A DNA stretch of 24,018 nt from positions 1 to 24,018 of the forward strand of contig CALFLK010000024.1 in assembly GCA_937880095.1 (NCBI GenBank), in the 5' to 3' direction. Shown here piece by piece: positions 6,520 to 14,955 of the stretch. The stretch's first letter is position 1; the number at the start of each line of letters is the position of its first letter. A program made the position numbers and the translations under genes. The notes beneath the pieces were generated by a model that was given only the letters and a program-made list of their open reading frames with translations, did no database searches and was not told the origin of the DNA. The stretch is from an uncultured Faecalibacterium sp. GTDB lineage: Bacteria; Bacillota; Clostridia; Oscillospirales; Ruminococcaceae.

Positions 6520-7629
6520 ATGTCAACTATCGTTTCGATCCTGATTGCGGTGCTGGTATTCGGCATCGTGATCCTGTTCCATGAGTTTGGACATTTTATC
6601 ACCGCAAAGTGGAGCGGTGTGCAGGTCAACGAGTTTTCGATCGGTATGGGACCCGCCCTGGTGAAAAAAATCTGGCGCGGAACCCAGTATAGTATTCGTC
6701 TTTTGCCGGTTGGCGGCTATGTTGCCATGGAAGGTGAGGACAGCCCGGAAAGCTCCCGCACATCGGCACCGCAGGACGAGGATTTTTCGGACGACGAAGC
6801 GGATTTGAGCCCCATCCCCCCGGAGCAGAGCAGCGGTATTCCGTTTGATAAAGCAAAGCTGTGGAAACGGCTGGCAATCATTGTAGCAGGCGCATTTATG
6901 AACTTTGTGCTGGGCTTTTTGGTATTGCTGGCATTTGTAGGCATGGATGATTCCATCATCACGATGAAGATCCACAGCTTTGATGAGGGCGCATTGTGCG
7001 CCGAAACCGGCTTACAGGCAGAAGACGAAATCATTGCTATCAATGGTCGTCGCTGCTTTGTGCCGGAGGACCTTTCCTACGAGCTGAGCCGTACCCAAAA
7101 TTACAGCGCAGATTTTACCGTTCTGCGTGACGGCAAAAAGGTACAGCTGAACGATGTGCGTTTTAATACAGTTACCGATGAGGAGGGCAACATCTATATG
7201 CCGCCGCAGATTGTGGTGTACGCTGTGCCCAGAACGCCGATGGGTGTGATTCGTCAGGCAGCAAACTATGAAATCTATTATGGTCGTGTGATGTTTACTA
7301 CGTTGATGGATTTGGCACGCGGTCGTGAGAGCATCAATAACTTGTCCGGTCCGGTGGGTATTGTGAGCGCTATCGAGCAGGCGGTTTCTGTGGATTGGAG
7401 CGCAGTACTGAGTCTGCTGGCTTTGATTACCATTAACTTGGGCATCTTTAACCTGCTGCCCTTGCCGGCACTGGATGGCGGTAAGGTGGTATTCTTGCTG
7501 ATTGAAGGCGTTACGCGACGCCCTGTTCCGGCAAAAGTGCAGGAAGTTGTAAACCTGATTGGTTTTGCACTGCTGTTCGGTTTGATGATTTTTGTAACCG
7601 GAAACGATTTGATCCGGTTGTTCTTCTAA
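6520..7629 (+). CDS. rseP: RIP site-2 metalloprotease, RseP family
   Basis: This is a membrane zinc protease that cuts substrates within the bilayer, such as anti-sigma factors and remnant signal peptides. The zinc motif HEFGH (H21, E22, H25) lies in the first membrane segment. A PDZ domain occupies about residues 155-240, and the third zinc ligand is in NLLPLPALDGG (Asp319). Total length is 369 residues. Between GGYVAMEGED and the second membrane segment lies an unusually acidic, Ser/Pro-rich stretch (about 73-108), longer than the short linker I recall from related enzymes. An AGAGAGG site precedes ATG 6520. Substrates here are unknown. Confidence 0.94.
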   Translation: MSTIVSILIAVLVFGIVILFHEFGHFITAKWSGVQVNEFSIGMGPALVKKIWRGTQYSIRLLPVGGYVAMEGEDSPESSRTSAPQDEDFSDDEADLSPIPPEQSSGIPFDKAKLWKRLAIIVAGAFMNFVLGFLVLLAFVGMDDSIITMKIHSFDEGALCAETGLQAEDEIIAINGRRCFVPEDLSYELSRTQNYSADFTVLRDGKKVQLNDVRFNTVTDEEGNIYMPPQIVVYAVPRTPMGVIRQAANYEIYYGRVMFTTLMDLARGRESINNLSGPVGIVSAIEQAVSVDWSAVLSLLALITINLGIFNLLPLPALDGGKVVFLLIEGVTRRPVPAKVQEVVNLIGFALLFGLMIFVTGNDLIRLFF

Positions 7630-7645
7630 GCAAAAGGAGGTTTCC

Positions 7646-8698
7646 ATGCGTCAGTTGAAGCGTGAAGTGAAAATTGGAAATGTGACCATTGGCGGTAATT
7701 ATCCGGTTGCCGTACAGACCATGCTGAATGTTCCTATTCAGGACGTGGCTGGCAATGTGGCACAGGCAAAGCGCTGTGAAGAAGCTGGCTGTCAGATCCT
7801 GCGCATTACCTGTCCGACGGCAGAGGATGCAAAGGTGATTGCTGCGGTAAAAGAAGCTGTGAATATTCCCATCGTGGCAGATATTCACTTTGATTACAGA
7901 GCCGCTCTGGCTTGCGCAGATATCGGTGTAGATAAGATTCGCATCAATCCGGGCAACATCGGCGATGACGATCGTGTACGCGAAGTGGTCAAGGCTTGCA
8001 ATGCCAAGAATATTCCCATTCGTATCGGCGTCAACGGCGGCAGTCTGGAAAAGCACATTCTGGCAAAGTACGGCGCAGCTGTCCCCGAAGCTATGGTGGA
8101 AAGCGCTATGTACCATGTGCGTCTGCTGGAAAAGTTCGATTTTAATAATATCGTCATTTCCATCAAGAGCAGCAATGTGCCCCGCATGATGGAGGCTTAT
8201 CGTCAGCTGTCTGCTATGACCGATTATCCGCTGCACGTTGGCGTGACCGAAGCAGGTACCTACCAGATGGGTCTGCTGAAGTCCGGCATGGGCATTGGCG
8301 GTATGCTGCTGGAAGGCATCGGTGATACCATTCGTGTTTCTCTGGCAGATGAGCCGGAAAAGGAAGTAGAAGCCGGTTACAATATCCTGCGCGCTGTGGG
8401 TTATCCGGTGGCAGGCCCGGAAGTGATTACCTGCCCGACCTGCGGACGCACCCAGTACCCCTGCACCGAAATCGCAAACGAAGTGGAGCGCCGTCTGCGC
8501 GGCTGCAAGAAATCCATTAAGGTTGCCGTTATGGGCTGTATCGTAAATGGTCCCGGTGAAGCACGCGAAGCAGATATTGGCATTGCAGGCGGCAAGGACG
8601 AAGCACTGCTGTTTGTACATGGTACGCCTGTCCGCAAGCTGGTGGGCGATAAAGAGTCGATTCTGGACCAGTTTATGGCAGAAATCGATAAGCTGTAA
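7646..8698 (+). CDS. ispG: 4-hydroxy-3-methylbut-2-enyl diphosphate synthase (flavodoxin)
   Basis: IspG (GcpE) reduces methylerythritol cyclodiphosphate to HMBPP, the penultimate MEP-pathway step, using a 4Fe-4S cluster. The N-terminal TIM barrel shows ADIHFDYR and KIRINPGNIG. The C-terminal cluster ligands are Cys263 and Cys266 in CPTCGR and Cys298 in MGCIVNGPGEA, with the conserved acid Glu305. At 350 residues it is the compact bacterial form. AAAGGAGG (7632-7641 region) stands just before ATG 7646, and only 16 bases separate it from rseP. The iron-sulfur enzyme fits an anaerobic host. Confidence 0.97.
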   Translation: MRQLKREVKIGNVTIGGNYPVAVQTMLNVPIQDVAGNVAQAKRCEEAGCQILRITCPTAEDAKVIAAVKEAVNIPIVADIHFDYRAALACADIGVDKIRINPGNIGDDDRVREVVKACNAKNIPIRIGVNGGSLEKHILAKYGAAVPEAMVESAMYHVRLLEKFDFNNIVISIKSSNVPRMMEAYRQLSAMTDYPLHVGVTEAGTYQMGLLKSGMGIGGMLLEGIGDTIRVSLADEPEKEVEAGYNILRAVGYPVAGPEVITCPTCGRTQYPCTEIANEVERRLRGCKKSIKVAVMGCIVNGPGEAREADIGIAGGKDEALLFVHGTPVRKLVGDKESILDQFMAEIDKL

Positions 8699-8728
8699 GC
8701 AAAGTATAACTGAATGAAGAAATAACGT

Positions 8729-8763
8729 TGCGGCGCAGCCGGTTTCCGGTGCGCCGCATTTTG
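8729..8763 (+). terminator. Terminator-like hairpin between ispG and polC
   Basis: TGCGGCGCA and TGCGCCGCA form a perfect 9-bp GC-rich stem that continues inward through CCGG/CCGG. Only four T follow. The polC ribosome site starts 12 bases later and no promoter is visible between, so polC probably depends on readthrough or the hairpin is an mRNA-stabilising 3' end. Confidence 0.65.
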
Positions 8764-8790
8764 AGCCTTTCAGGAAAGGAGGCGTGAAGA

Positions 8791-11700
8791 ATGCAGCCGA
8801 TGGTTTCGAAACTTTGGCCGCAATTTATGGCAGACCCCGATTTCGCTGCCCACTTTGGCAACGTGATCGTGGAAAAAGCGGAGATGTTCCGCATGGATAA
8901 AAAGATTCTGTTTACCCTGCGCAGCGTAACGCCGCTCGACCCGATGATGTGCGCGCGCCTGCTGGCAAGCCTGGAACCGGATTTTGCAGGATATGAACTG
9001 AAAATCCGCAACTGCTTTGGATATGCACATTTAGATGAAGCCGCATTGAAAATGCTGCTGGAAGAAATGAAGGCAGAGGGCATTCCCATCAATGGCTTTT
9101 TGGATGGGGTCAAAATTGAGATAAATGGGAAAAAGATTCGTCTGGGTGCCCGCAATGGCGTTCATATTTTGAACGAGGTGGAATTTCCCCGTTTGCTGGC
9201 GGAACGCATTGAACAGCGCACAGGGGTTAAGCCTGCCGTAGAGCTGTACAGCATGGCAGATGCAACCCAGCTGGCAAAGCAAGAAGAACGTCTGGAGAAA
9301 AAGACAGCCGCTCCGGTTGTGAAATTCGAAAAGAAGAGCACCGGTTCGGTATTACACATGGACGGTCTGGAACTGACCGAAAAGCCCTGCACGATTTTCC
9401 ATGGCAAGATGTTCAAGCCGCATGATCCGACCCCGCTGAAGGATTTGGGCGGCGAAGGCGGCAAGTGCATCATCTGGGGCGATGTGTTCGCCAAAGAAAC
9501 CAAGGGCAACTTCCGCAAGACTTATACGGTTTCCATTACGGACTATACGGGTTCTATCAACCTGAAAGTGCGTGCGCAGGAAGGTGAGGATGCTTCGAAG
9601 TGGGAAGATATCGCCAACGACGCAACCGTGATCGTGCGTGGTGACTGCACCTACGATAAGTATGAACGTGACTATGTGGTGTACCCTTACGACGTGCTGA
9701 TTGTGGAGCGGAAAAAGCGTGAGGACAACGCACCCGAAAAGCGTGTGGAGCTGCATCTGCATACCAAGCTGTCCAGCATGGACGGCTTCTGTGATCCGGG
9801 TGGAATCGTCAAGCTGGCACACAGCATGGGTCACCGCGCCATTGCGATTACCGACCACGGCGTATGTCAGGGTTACCCCGAAGCTATGCTGGCGGCAGAT
9901 AACATCCATCGGAATGACCCGGATTTCAAGGTCATTTATGGCTGCGAGCTGTATTTTGTGGATGATATGATACCCTGCGTATACGGTACGAAGGATGAAC
10001 CGCTGACTGGCAGCTTCTGTATCTTTGATACGGAGACCACCGGTCTGGACCCGGGAAGTGAATACTTAACCGAAATCGGTGCGGTAATCGTGGAGAACGG
10101 CGAAATCGTGGATCGGTTTGATACCTTCGTGAAACCGCCGAAGCTGATTACCCCCCGCATTACCGAGCTGACGGGTATCAGCAACGAGATGGTAGCGGAT
10201 GCGCCGGACGAAAAAGAAGCATTTGAAAAATTCCTGGAATTTGCCGATGGCAGAATTCTGGTAGCACATAATGCAAATGGCTTTGATATTCGCTTTTTGC
10301 GTGCCATTGCCCGCCGCCATAATATGGATTGGGATTGCACTTATATTGATACCCTGACCATGGCACAGGCGTTGTGCCCCGGTTTGGGCAATTACAAGCA
10401 GACCAACATTTATAAGCATTTGGAACTGGGCAAGTATCATGCCCACCGTGCAAACGAAGATGCAGAGGCGTTGGCTGAGATTTTCTGTGTTTTGCTGGGC
10501 GACTTGGAAGAAAAAGAAATCACCAAGGTCAGCGAAATCAATACGGGTCTGGGTGGCAACAAGGAAGTTCTGAAAAAGAAATATTATCACCTGATTGCTT
10601 TGGTCAAAAACCAGATCGGCCTGAAAAACCTGTACAAGCTGGTCAGCGAAGCCCATGTAACCAACTTTTTCAAAAAGCCCCGCGTACCCCGCAGCAGCCT
10701 GAACAAGTGGCGGGAAGGCTTGATCCTGACCAGCGCTTGCGAAGCAGGCGAGCTGTACCGCGCTGTCGTGGATGGACGCTCGTATGATGAGCTGAAAAAG
10801 ATTGCATCTTATTATGACGTGTTGGAAGTACAGCCGCTGGGCAACAACGAATATATGGTGCGTGATGGTAAAGTGCCCAGCATGGAAACTATCAAGGACT
10901 TTAACCGCACCATTATTCAGCTGGGCGAGGATTTGCATAAGCCGGTAATTGCGACCGGTGACGTGCATTTCCAAGAGCCGGAGGATCAGATTTACCGTGC
11001 CGTTTTGCAGGCTGGTAACGGCTTTAAGGATGCCGATCATCAGCCGCCGCTGTATTACCGCACGACCGAAGATATGTTGTCCCAGTTCAACTATTTGCCG
11101 CGGGAAAAGGCATATGAAATCGTTGTGACCAACCCGAATAAGATTGCGGATTCCATTGATAACAATCTGCGCGCAATCCCGCGCGGTACTTATCCGCCCA
11201 GCATCGAAGGTGCAGAACAACAGTTGCGCGATGCAACTTGGGAACACGCAAAACGGGATTACGGCGACCCACTGCCCAAAATCGTAGAGGACCGCTTGAA
11301 CAAAGAGCTGGACTCCATTTGCGGACATGGCTATGCGGTTTTGTACGTCATTGCGGTTAAGCTGGTGGCTTACTCTAACGAAGGCGGTTATCAGGTAGGC
11401 AGCCGTGGTTCGGTTGGCTCGTCTGCTGTGGCGCACTTTTCCGGCATTTCGGAAGTAAACAGTTTGCCGCCCCATTATCGCTGCCCCAAATGTAAGTACA
11501 GCGAATTTATTCTGGACGGCAGTGTGGACGACGGCTTTGACCTGCCGGATAAGAACTGCCCCAAGTGCGGCGAAAAGCTGATTGTGGATGGACACGATAT
11601 CCCGTTTGAAACCTTTTTGGGATTCTACGGCGATAAGGAACCCGATATCGACCTGAACTTCTCCGGTGAGTACCAGAGCAATGTGCATCGTTACACGGAA

Positions 11701-13089
11701 GAACTGTTCGGTAAGGAGAACGTGTTCAAGGCGGGTACGGTTTCGGGTATTCAGGATAAGACCGCTTACGGCTATGTGAAAAAATATCTGGAAGAGCGTG
11801 GTCGTGCCGTCAACCGTGCAGAGGAAAACCGCTTGACGTTGGGCTGTACGGGTGTTAAACGCACAACAGGTCAGCACCCCGGCGGCATGGTCGTTGTGCC
11901 GGATACCTATGAGATTTATGATTTCTGCCCGATCCAGCACCCCGCAGACGACGTGGCGGGTGGACTGCTGACCACACACTTTGAATTTAAGTACCTGCAT
12001 GATACCCTGCTCAAGCTGGACGAGCTGGGCCATGATGTGCCTACGTTCTATAAATATTTTGAAGAGTACACAGGTATTTCCGTTGACAGCATCCCCATGA
12101 ACGACCCCAAGGTTTACTCGCTTTTGACTTCGCCCGAAGCACTGGGCGTAACGCCGGAGCAAATCGACAGCCAGACAGGTACCTTTGGTATTCCGGAAAT
12201 GGGTACCAACTTTGTTCGTGGAATGCTGCAGGACGCACAGCCCAAGAACTTTTCGGAATTGACCCAGATTTCCGGTCTGTCCCACGGTACGGACGTTTGG
12301 ACCGGCAACGCAGACGAACTGATTCGCAACGGTACCTGTACCATTGCAGAGGTTATCGGCTGCCGTGACAGCATTATGCTGTACCTGATTCGTAAGGGAC
12401 TGGAGCCGAAGATGGCGTTTGACATCATGGAGGCAGTTCGTAAGGGACGTGTAGCAAAGGGCGGCTTTGCACCCGGCTGGGAAGAAGCCATGCGGGAGCA
12501 TGATGTGCCGGACTGGTATATTGAATCCTGCCGCAAGATTAAGTATATGTTCCCGAAAGCCCATGCTGTCGCTTATCTGATGGCGGCAATCCGTCTGATG
12601 TGGTTTAAGCTGTACAAGCCGCAGGCATTCTATGCGGTGTACTTTACGGTGCGCGGTGATGATATTGACTACGAAGCCGCTGTGGGCGGCAAAGCAGTTG
12701 CCCGCCAGCACATGAAAGAAGTCAATGCTCGTTTGCGTGGACCGAAGGAAGAACGCGTTGCAAAAGACGAAGATTTGCTGGTTTCGCTGCAGATCGTAAA
12801 CGAAATGCTGGAACGTGGCTATGAGTTTTTACCCATTGAACTGGGTAAGAGCTATGCTAGCAAGTATGTGGTTGAGGATAACAAGGTACGTCTGCCGTTC
12901 TCTGCCATGAAGGGCGTTGGCGGCGCAGCAGCCGATGCGCTGGAAAAGGCAACCATCAATGGACAGGAGTATCTGTCCATTGAAGAATTGCAGGCAGCTT
13001 CCGGCGTTGGCAGCAGCGTGATTGATAAACTGCGTGAAGTTGGCGCGTTGGGTGATCTGCCGGAAAGCAGTCAGGTCAGCTTCTTCTAA
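8791..13089 (+). CDS. polC: DNA polymerase III alpha subunit, PolC type
   Basis: This is the replicative polymerase of low-GC Gram-positives, with built-in 3'-5' proofreading. The 1,432-residue protein has the full domain order: an N-terminal domain (about 1-210), an OB-fold (about 215-310), and a PHP domain opening with VELHLHTKLSSMDG (about 319) and split by the exonuclease. The DEDD exonuclease begins at FDTETTGL (about 411). The polymerase core follows, with a four-cysteine zinc knuckle (CPKC near 898, CPKCGEK near 925), the catalytic PDIDLNFSGEYQ (about 950) and a C-terminal helix-hairpin part ending in SQVSFF. AAAGGAGG (8775-8782) lies eight bases before ATG 8791. It closes the operon and is followed by a strong terminator. 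Confidence 0.98.
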   Translation: MQPMVSKLWPQFMADPDFAAHFGNVIVEKAEMFRMDKKILFTLRSVTPLDPMMCARLLASLEPDFAGYELKIRNCFGYAHLDEAALKMLLEEMKAEGIPINGFLDGVKIEINGKKIRLGARNGVHILNEVEFPRLLAERIEQRTGVKPAVELYSMADATQLAKQEERLEKKTAAPVVKFEKKSTGSVLHMDGLELTEKPCTIFHGKMFKPHDPTPLKDLGGEGGKCIIWGDVFAKETKGNFRKTYTVSITDYTGSINLKVRAQEGEDASKWEDIANDATVIVRGDCTYDKYERDYVVYPYDVLIVERKKREDNAPEKRVELHLHTKLSSMDGFCDPGGIVKLAHSMGHRAIAITDHGVCQGYPEAMLAADNIHRNDPDFKVIYGCELYFVDDMIPCVYGTKDEPLTGSFCIFDTETTGLDPGSEYLTEIGAVIVENGEIVDRFDTFVKPPKLITPRITELTGISNEMVADAPDEKEAFEKFLEFADGRILVAHNANGFDIRFLRAIARRHNMDWDCTYIDTLTMAQALCPGLGNYKQTNIYKHLELGKYHAHRANEDAEALAEIFCVLLGDLEEKEITKVSEINTGLGGNKEVLKKKYYHLIALVKNQIGLKNLYKLVSEAHVTNFFKKPRVPRSSLNKWREGLILTSACEAGELYRAVVDGRSYDELKKIASYYDVLEVQPLGNNEYMVRDGKVPSMETIKDFNRTIIQLGEDLHKPVIATGDVHFQEPEDQIYRAVLQAGNGFKDADHQPPLYYRTTEDMLSQFNYLPREKAYEIVVTNPNKIADSIDNNLRAIPRGTYPPSIEGAEQQLRDATWEHAKRDYGDPLPKIVEDRLNKELDSICGHGYAVLYVIAVKLVAYSNEGGYQVGSRGSVGSSAVAHFSGISEVNSLPPHYRCPKCKYSEFILDGSVDDGFDLPDKNCPKCGEKLIVDGHDIPFETFLGFYGDKEPDIDLNFSGEYQSNVHRYTEELFGKENVFKAGTVSGIQDKTAYGYVKKYLEERGRAVNRAEENRLTLGCTGVKRTTGQHPGGMVVVPDTYEIYDFCPIQHPADDVAGGLLTTHFEFKYLHDTLLKLDELGHDVPTFYKYFEEYTGISVDSIPMNDPKVYSLLTSPEALGVTPEQIDSQTGTFGIPEMGTNFVRGMLQDAQPKNFSELTQISGLSHGTDVWTGNADELIRNGTCTIAEVIGCRDSIMLYLIRKGLEPKMAFDIMEAVRKGRVAKGGFAPGWEEAMREHDVPDWYIESCRKIKYMFPKAHAVAYLMAAIRLMWFKLYKPQAFYAVYFTVRGDDIDYEAAVGGKAVARQHMKEVNARLRGPKEERVAKDEDLLVSLQIVNEMLERGYEFLPIELGKSYASKYVVEDNKVRLPFSAMKGVGGAAADALEKATINGQEYLSIEELQAASGVGSSVIDKLREVGALGDLPESSQVSFF

Positions 13090-13108
13090 AAGGTTATGAC
13101 ATGAACAG

Positions 13109-13148
13109 AAAAAGCTCGCACAGATTTCTGTGTGAGCTTTTTGTTTTG
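13109..13148 (+). terminator. Terminator of the pyrH-polC operon
   Basis: A 16-bp stem, AAAAAGCTCGCACAGA with TCTGTGTGAGCTTTTT, has one wobble pair and a two-base loop, followed by T-rich sequence. It lies 20 bases past the polC stop. Confidence 0.9.
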
Positions 13149-13185
13149 CTGTGGATAGAGATTATAAACAGAATAGAGGGATGGC

Positions 13186-13215
13186 TTGACAACCAAGGCA
13201 AAAAGCGAGTATGGT
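13186..13215 (+). promoter_or_regulatory. Putative promoter of bioY
   Basis: A perfect TTGACA (13186-13191), an 18-base spacer, then TATGGT (13210-13215), partly overlapping an alternative TATAAA. It lies between the polC terminator and bioY. No clear biotin-repressor palindrome or riboswitch was seen. Confidence 0.5.
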
Positions 13216-13244
13216 ATAAAAATAAACGGAAAGAGAGAACGCTT

Positions 13245-13781
13245 ATGCATACGAAAACAAAAGAACTTGTTTACATTGGTATTTTTGCAGCACTGATGGC
13301 AGTTTGTGCCTGGATTTTAGTCCCGGCGGCAGTACCTTTTACCTTACAGACATTCGCTGTGTTTTTAGCGATTGGCTTGCTGGGCGGTCGGTGCGGTACG
13401 CTGGCAGTATTAGTATATATTCTGATGGGTGCAGTGGGTTTGCCGGTATTCTCTGGATTTAAGGGCGGCCCGGGGGCTTTGTTCGGTTCGACAGGCGGCT
13501 ATATCTTTGGCTTTTTGTTTTCTGCACTGCTGATGTGGGGCATGGAAAAAGTGTTCGGTAAACGAACCGGTGTTCTGATGCTTTCCATGTTTTTGGGGCT
13601 TTTGGTATGCTATACTGTGGGTACCGCATGGTATATGCTGGTGTATACCCATTCTACCGGAACGGTTGGTGTAATGACAGTGCTGGGCTGGTGTGTGTTC
13701 CCGTTTGTGATTCCGGACTGCCTGAAAATTTTATTGGCAGTATGGATGACAAAACGCCTGAAAAAGTTTGTGAGAACCTGA
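13245..13781 (+). CDS. bioY: Biotin ECF transporter substrate-binding component
   Basis: BioY is the membrane S component that binds biotin and works with the shared EcfA/A'/T module, which is not in this window. The 178-residue protein is almost wholly hydrophobic, with about six membrane helices. It carries the BioY hallmark stretch GSTGGYIFGF (about 83-92) after VFSGFKGGPGALF, and an early AAVPFTLQTFAVFLA, both typical of the family. ATG 13245 is chosen because translation from farther upstream would run through the polC terminator. An AAAGAGAG stretch precedes the start. It is monocistronic, flanked by its own promoter and a terminator. Its presence suggests reliance on imported biotin. 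Confidence 0.93.
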   Translation: MHTKTKELVYIGIFAALMAVCAWILVPAAVPFTLQTFAVFLAIGLLGGRCGTLAVLVYILMGAVGLPVFSGFKGGPGALFGSTGGYIFGFLFSALLMWGMEKVFGKRTGVLMLSMFLGLLVCYTVGTAWYMLVYTHSTGTVGVMTVLGWCVFPFVIPDCLKILLAVWMTKRLKKFVRT

Positions 13782-13792
13782 TGCAAATATAG

Positions 13793-13834
13793 AAAAAGAG
13801 CGTTTCTCCGAATGGAGAAACGCTCTTTTTGTTT
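13793..13834. terminator. Bidirectional terminator between bioY and the epimerase gene
   Basis: A perfect 17-bp stem, AAAAAGAGCGTTTCTCC with its complement, surrounds the loop GAAT. The T-run on the plus strand and the matching A-run on the other side let it end both bioY and the convergent minus-strand operon, whose last stop is at 13843. Confidence 0.93.
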
Positions 13835-13842
13835 TGAGAAAA

Positions 13843-14940
13843 TCAATCCAGATAAGTGACTTTACCGGGCTGGATGCCTTGAATGCCCATGCCGGAATCA
13901 GAGCTGACGGTAATGTCTTTTTCACAGAATACAGCACCGCCAAGGATGGGGTCTTCGCTGCAAAGTACAGGACCGTCCAAATCCACTTTGGTGATGATCT
14001 GCTTGGCACAAGCCAGATGCACAGCTGCATTTACGCTGATTTTTGCTTCCAGCATACAGCCAATCATGCACTCGACACCGCAGCTTTCAGCGGCGCTGGC
14101 AATGTGCAGCGCATTGTAAATGCCACCGCACTTCATCAGCTTGATATTCACATAATCGGCTGCACGCATCTGCATGATGCGCAGCGCATCCCGGTCACTG
14201 AATACACTTTCGTCGGCCAAGATGGGAATAGGGGAATGGTCGGTAACATATTTCAGACCTTCCAAATCCCAAGCGGGAACAGGCTGTTCACAGAACTCGA
14301 TATCCAAATCGTGTTCCTGCATTTGATTCAGCAGGCGCACAGCTTGCTTCGGGTTCCAGCCTTGGTTGGCATCAATACGAATCTTTCGGGTAGGACCTGC
14401 GGTACGGCGAATTGCCAGCAGACGCTCCAAATCCTTTTCCGGCTCTTTGCCGACTTTGCATTTCAGCACAGAATAGCCGCGGTCAATAGCATTTTGCGTG
14501 TCCTTTGCCATTTCTTCGGGGCTGTTTACGCTGATGGTGATGTCAGTTTCAATCCGGGTGCGATTGCCGCCTAGCAGTTTGTACACAGGCAGACCGCACA
14601 GCTGACCGTACAAATCGTACAACGCCATATCCACTGCAGCTTTTGCACTGGTGTTGTGCAGAATGCAGCTATTCATGGCAATCAGGATGATTTCCAGATC
14701 TGCCACATCCCGGCCCAGAATGGTGGGTGCAATGTGGTCCTGAATGGCACCGATGATAGCGCCGGTGGTGTCGCCAGTAATGACACCCGTGGGTGGTGCT
14801 TCGCCATAACCGATATGGCCGGTATCCGTGTGCAGTTCTACCACAACGTCTTCCACGCTGGAAACCGAGCGCAGTGCCGTTTTGAAGGGTACACGTAGCG
14901 GCACACTGATTTTACCCAGCCGTACTTGGGTGATTTTCAT
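13843..14940 (-). CDS. Dipeptide epimerase, enolase superfamily (L-Ala-D/L-Glu epimerase type)
   Basis: This 365-residue protein belongs to the muconate-lactonizing/enolase-superfamily group. Catalytic residues are all visible: the KxK pair K160/K162 (LKCKVG), metal ligands D190 (with N192, DANQGW), E218 (EQPV) and D243 (ADES), the second catalytic Lys K267 (NIKLMKCGG) and the DLDGP loop (320-324) typical of dipeptide epimerases. Known members invert L-Ala-D-Glu to L-Ala-L-Glu, allowing ordinary peptidases to degrade murein peptides; exact specificity varies and cannot be fixed here. It starts 15 bases after pepV with an AGGGGG site, so the two form one operon. Partnership with a dipeptidase supports a peptide-recycling role. 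Confidence 0.9.
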   Translation of the reverse strand: MKITQVRLGKISVPLRVPFKTALRSVSSVEDVVVELHTDTGHIGYGEAPPTGVITGDTTGAIIGAIQDHIAPTILGRDVADLEIILIAMNSCILHNTSAKAAVDMALYDLYGQLCGLPVYKLLGGNRTRIETDITISVNSPEEMAKDTQNAIDRGYSVLKCKVGKEPEKDLERLLAIRRTAGPTRKIRIDANQGWNPKQAVRLLNQMQEHDLDIEFCEQPVPAWDLEGLKYVTDHSPIPILADESVFSDRDALRIMQMRAADYVNIKLMKCGGIYNALHIASAAESCGVECMIGCMLEAKISVNAAVHLACAKQIITKVDLDGPVLCSEDPILGGAVFCEKDITVSSDSGMGIQGIQPGKVTYLD

Positions 14941-14955
14941 TGGGAAAGCCCCCTT

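Noticed and set aside
7511..8620. 369-codon minus-strand open frame opposite rseP and ispG
   Set aside because: It is antisense to two genes with intact catalytic motifs and shows no family resemblance.
10066..12711. 881-codon open frame on the minus strand inside polC
   Set aside because: It lies wholly antisense to the polymerase core of polC, has no recognisable domains, and reflects polC codon bias that avoids stops in that frame.
13101..13244. 48-residue N-terminal extension of BioY
   Set aside because: It would be encoded by the polC terminator and the bioY promoter and is not hydrophobic like BioY.
13141..13244. Biotin repressor (BirA) operator or riboswitch before bioY
   Set aside because: Only a single loose half-site-like TTGACAACC was seen, and it coincides with the -35; no matching inverted half at the expected distance and no riboswitch fold.
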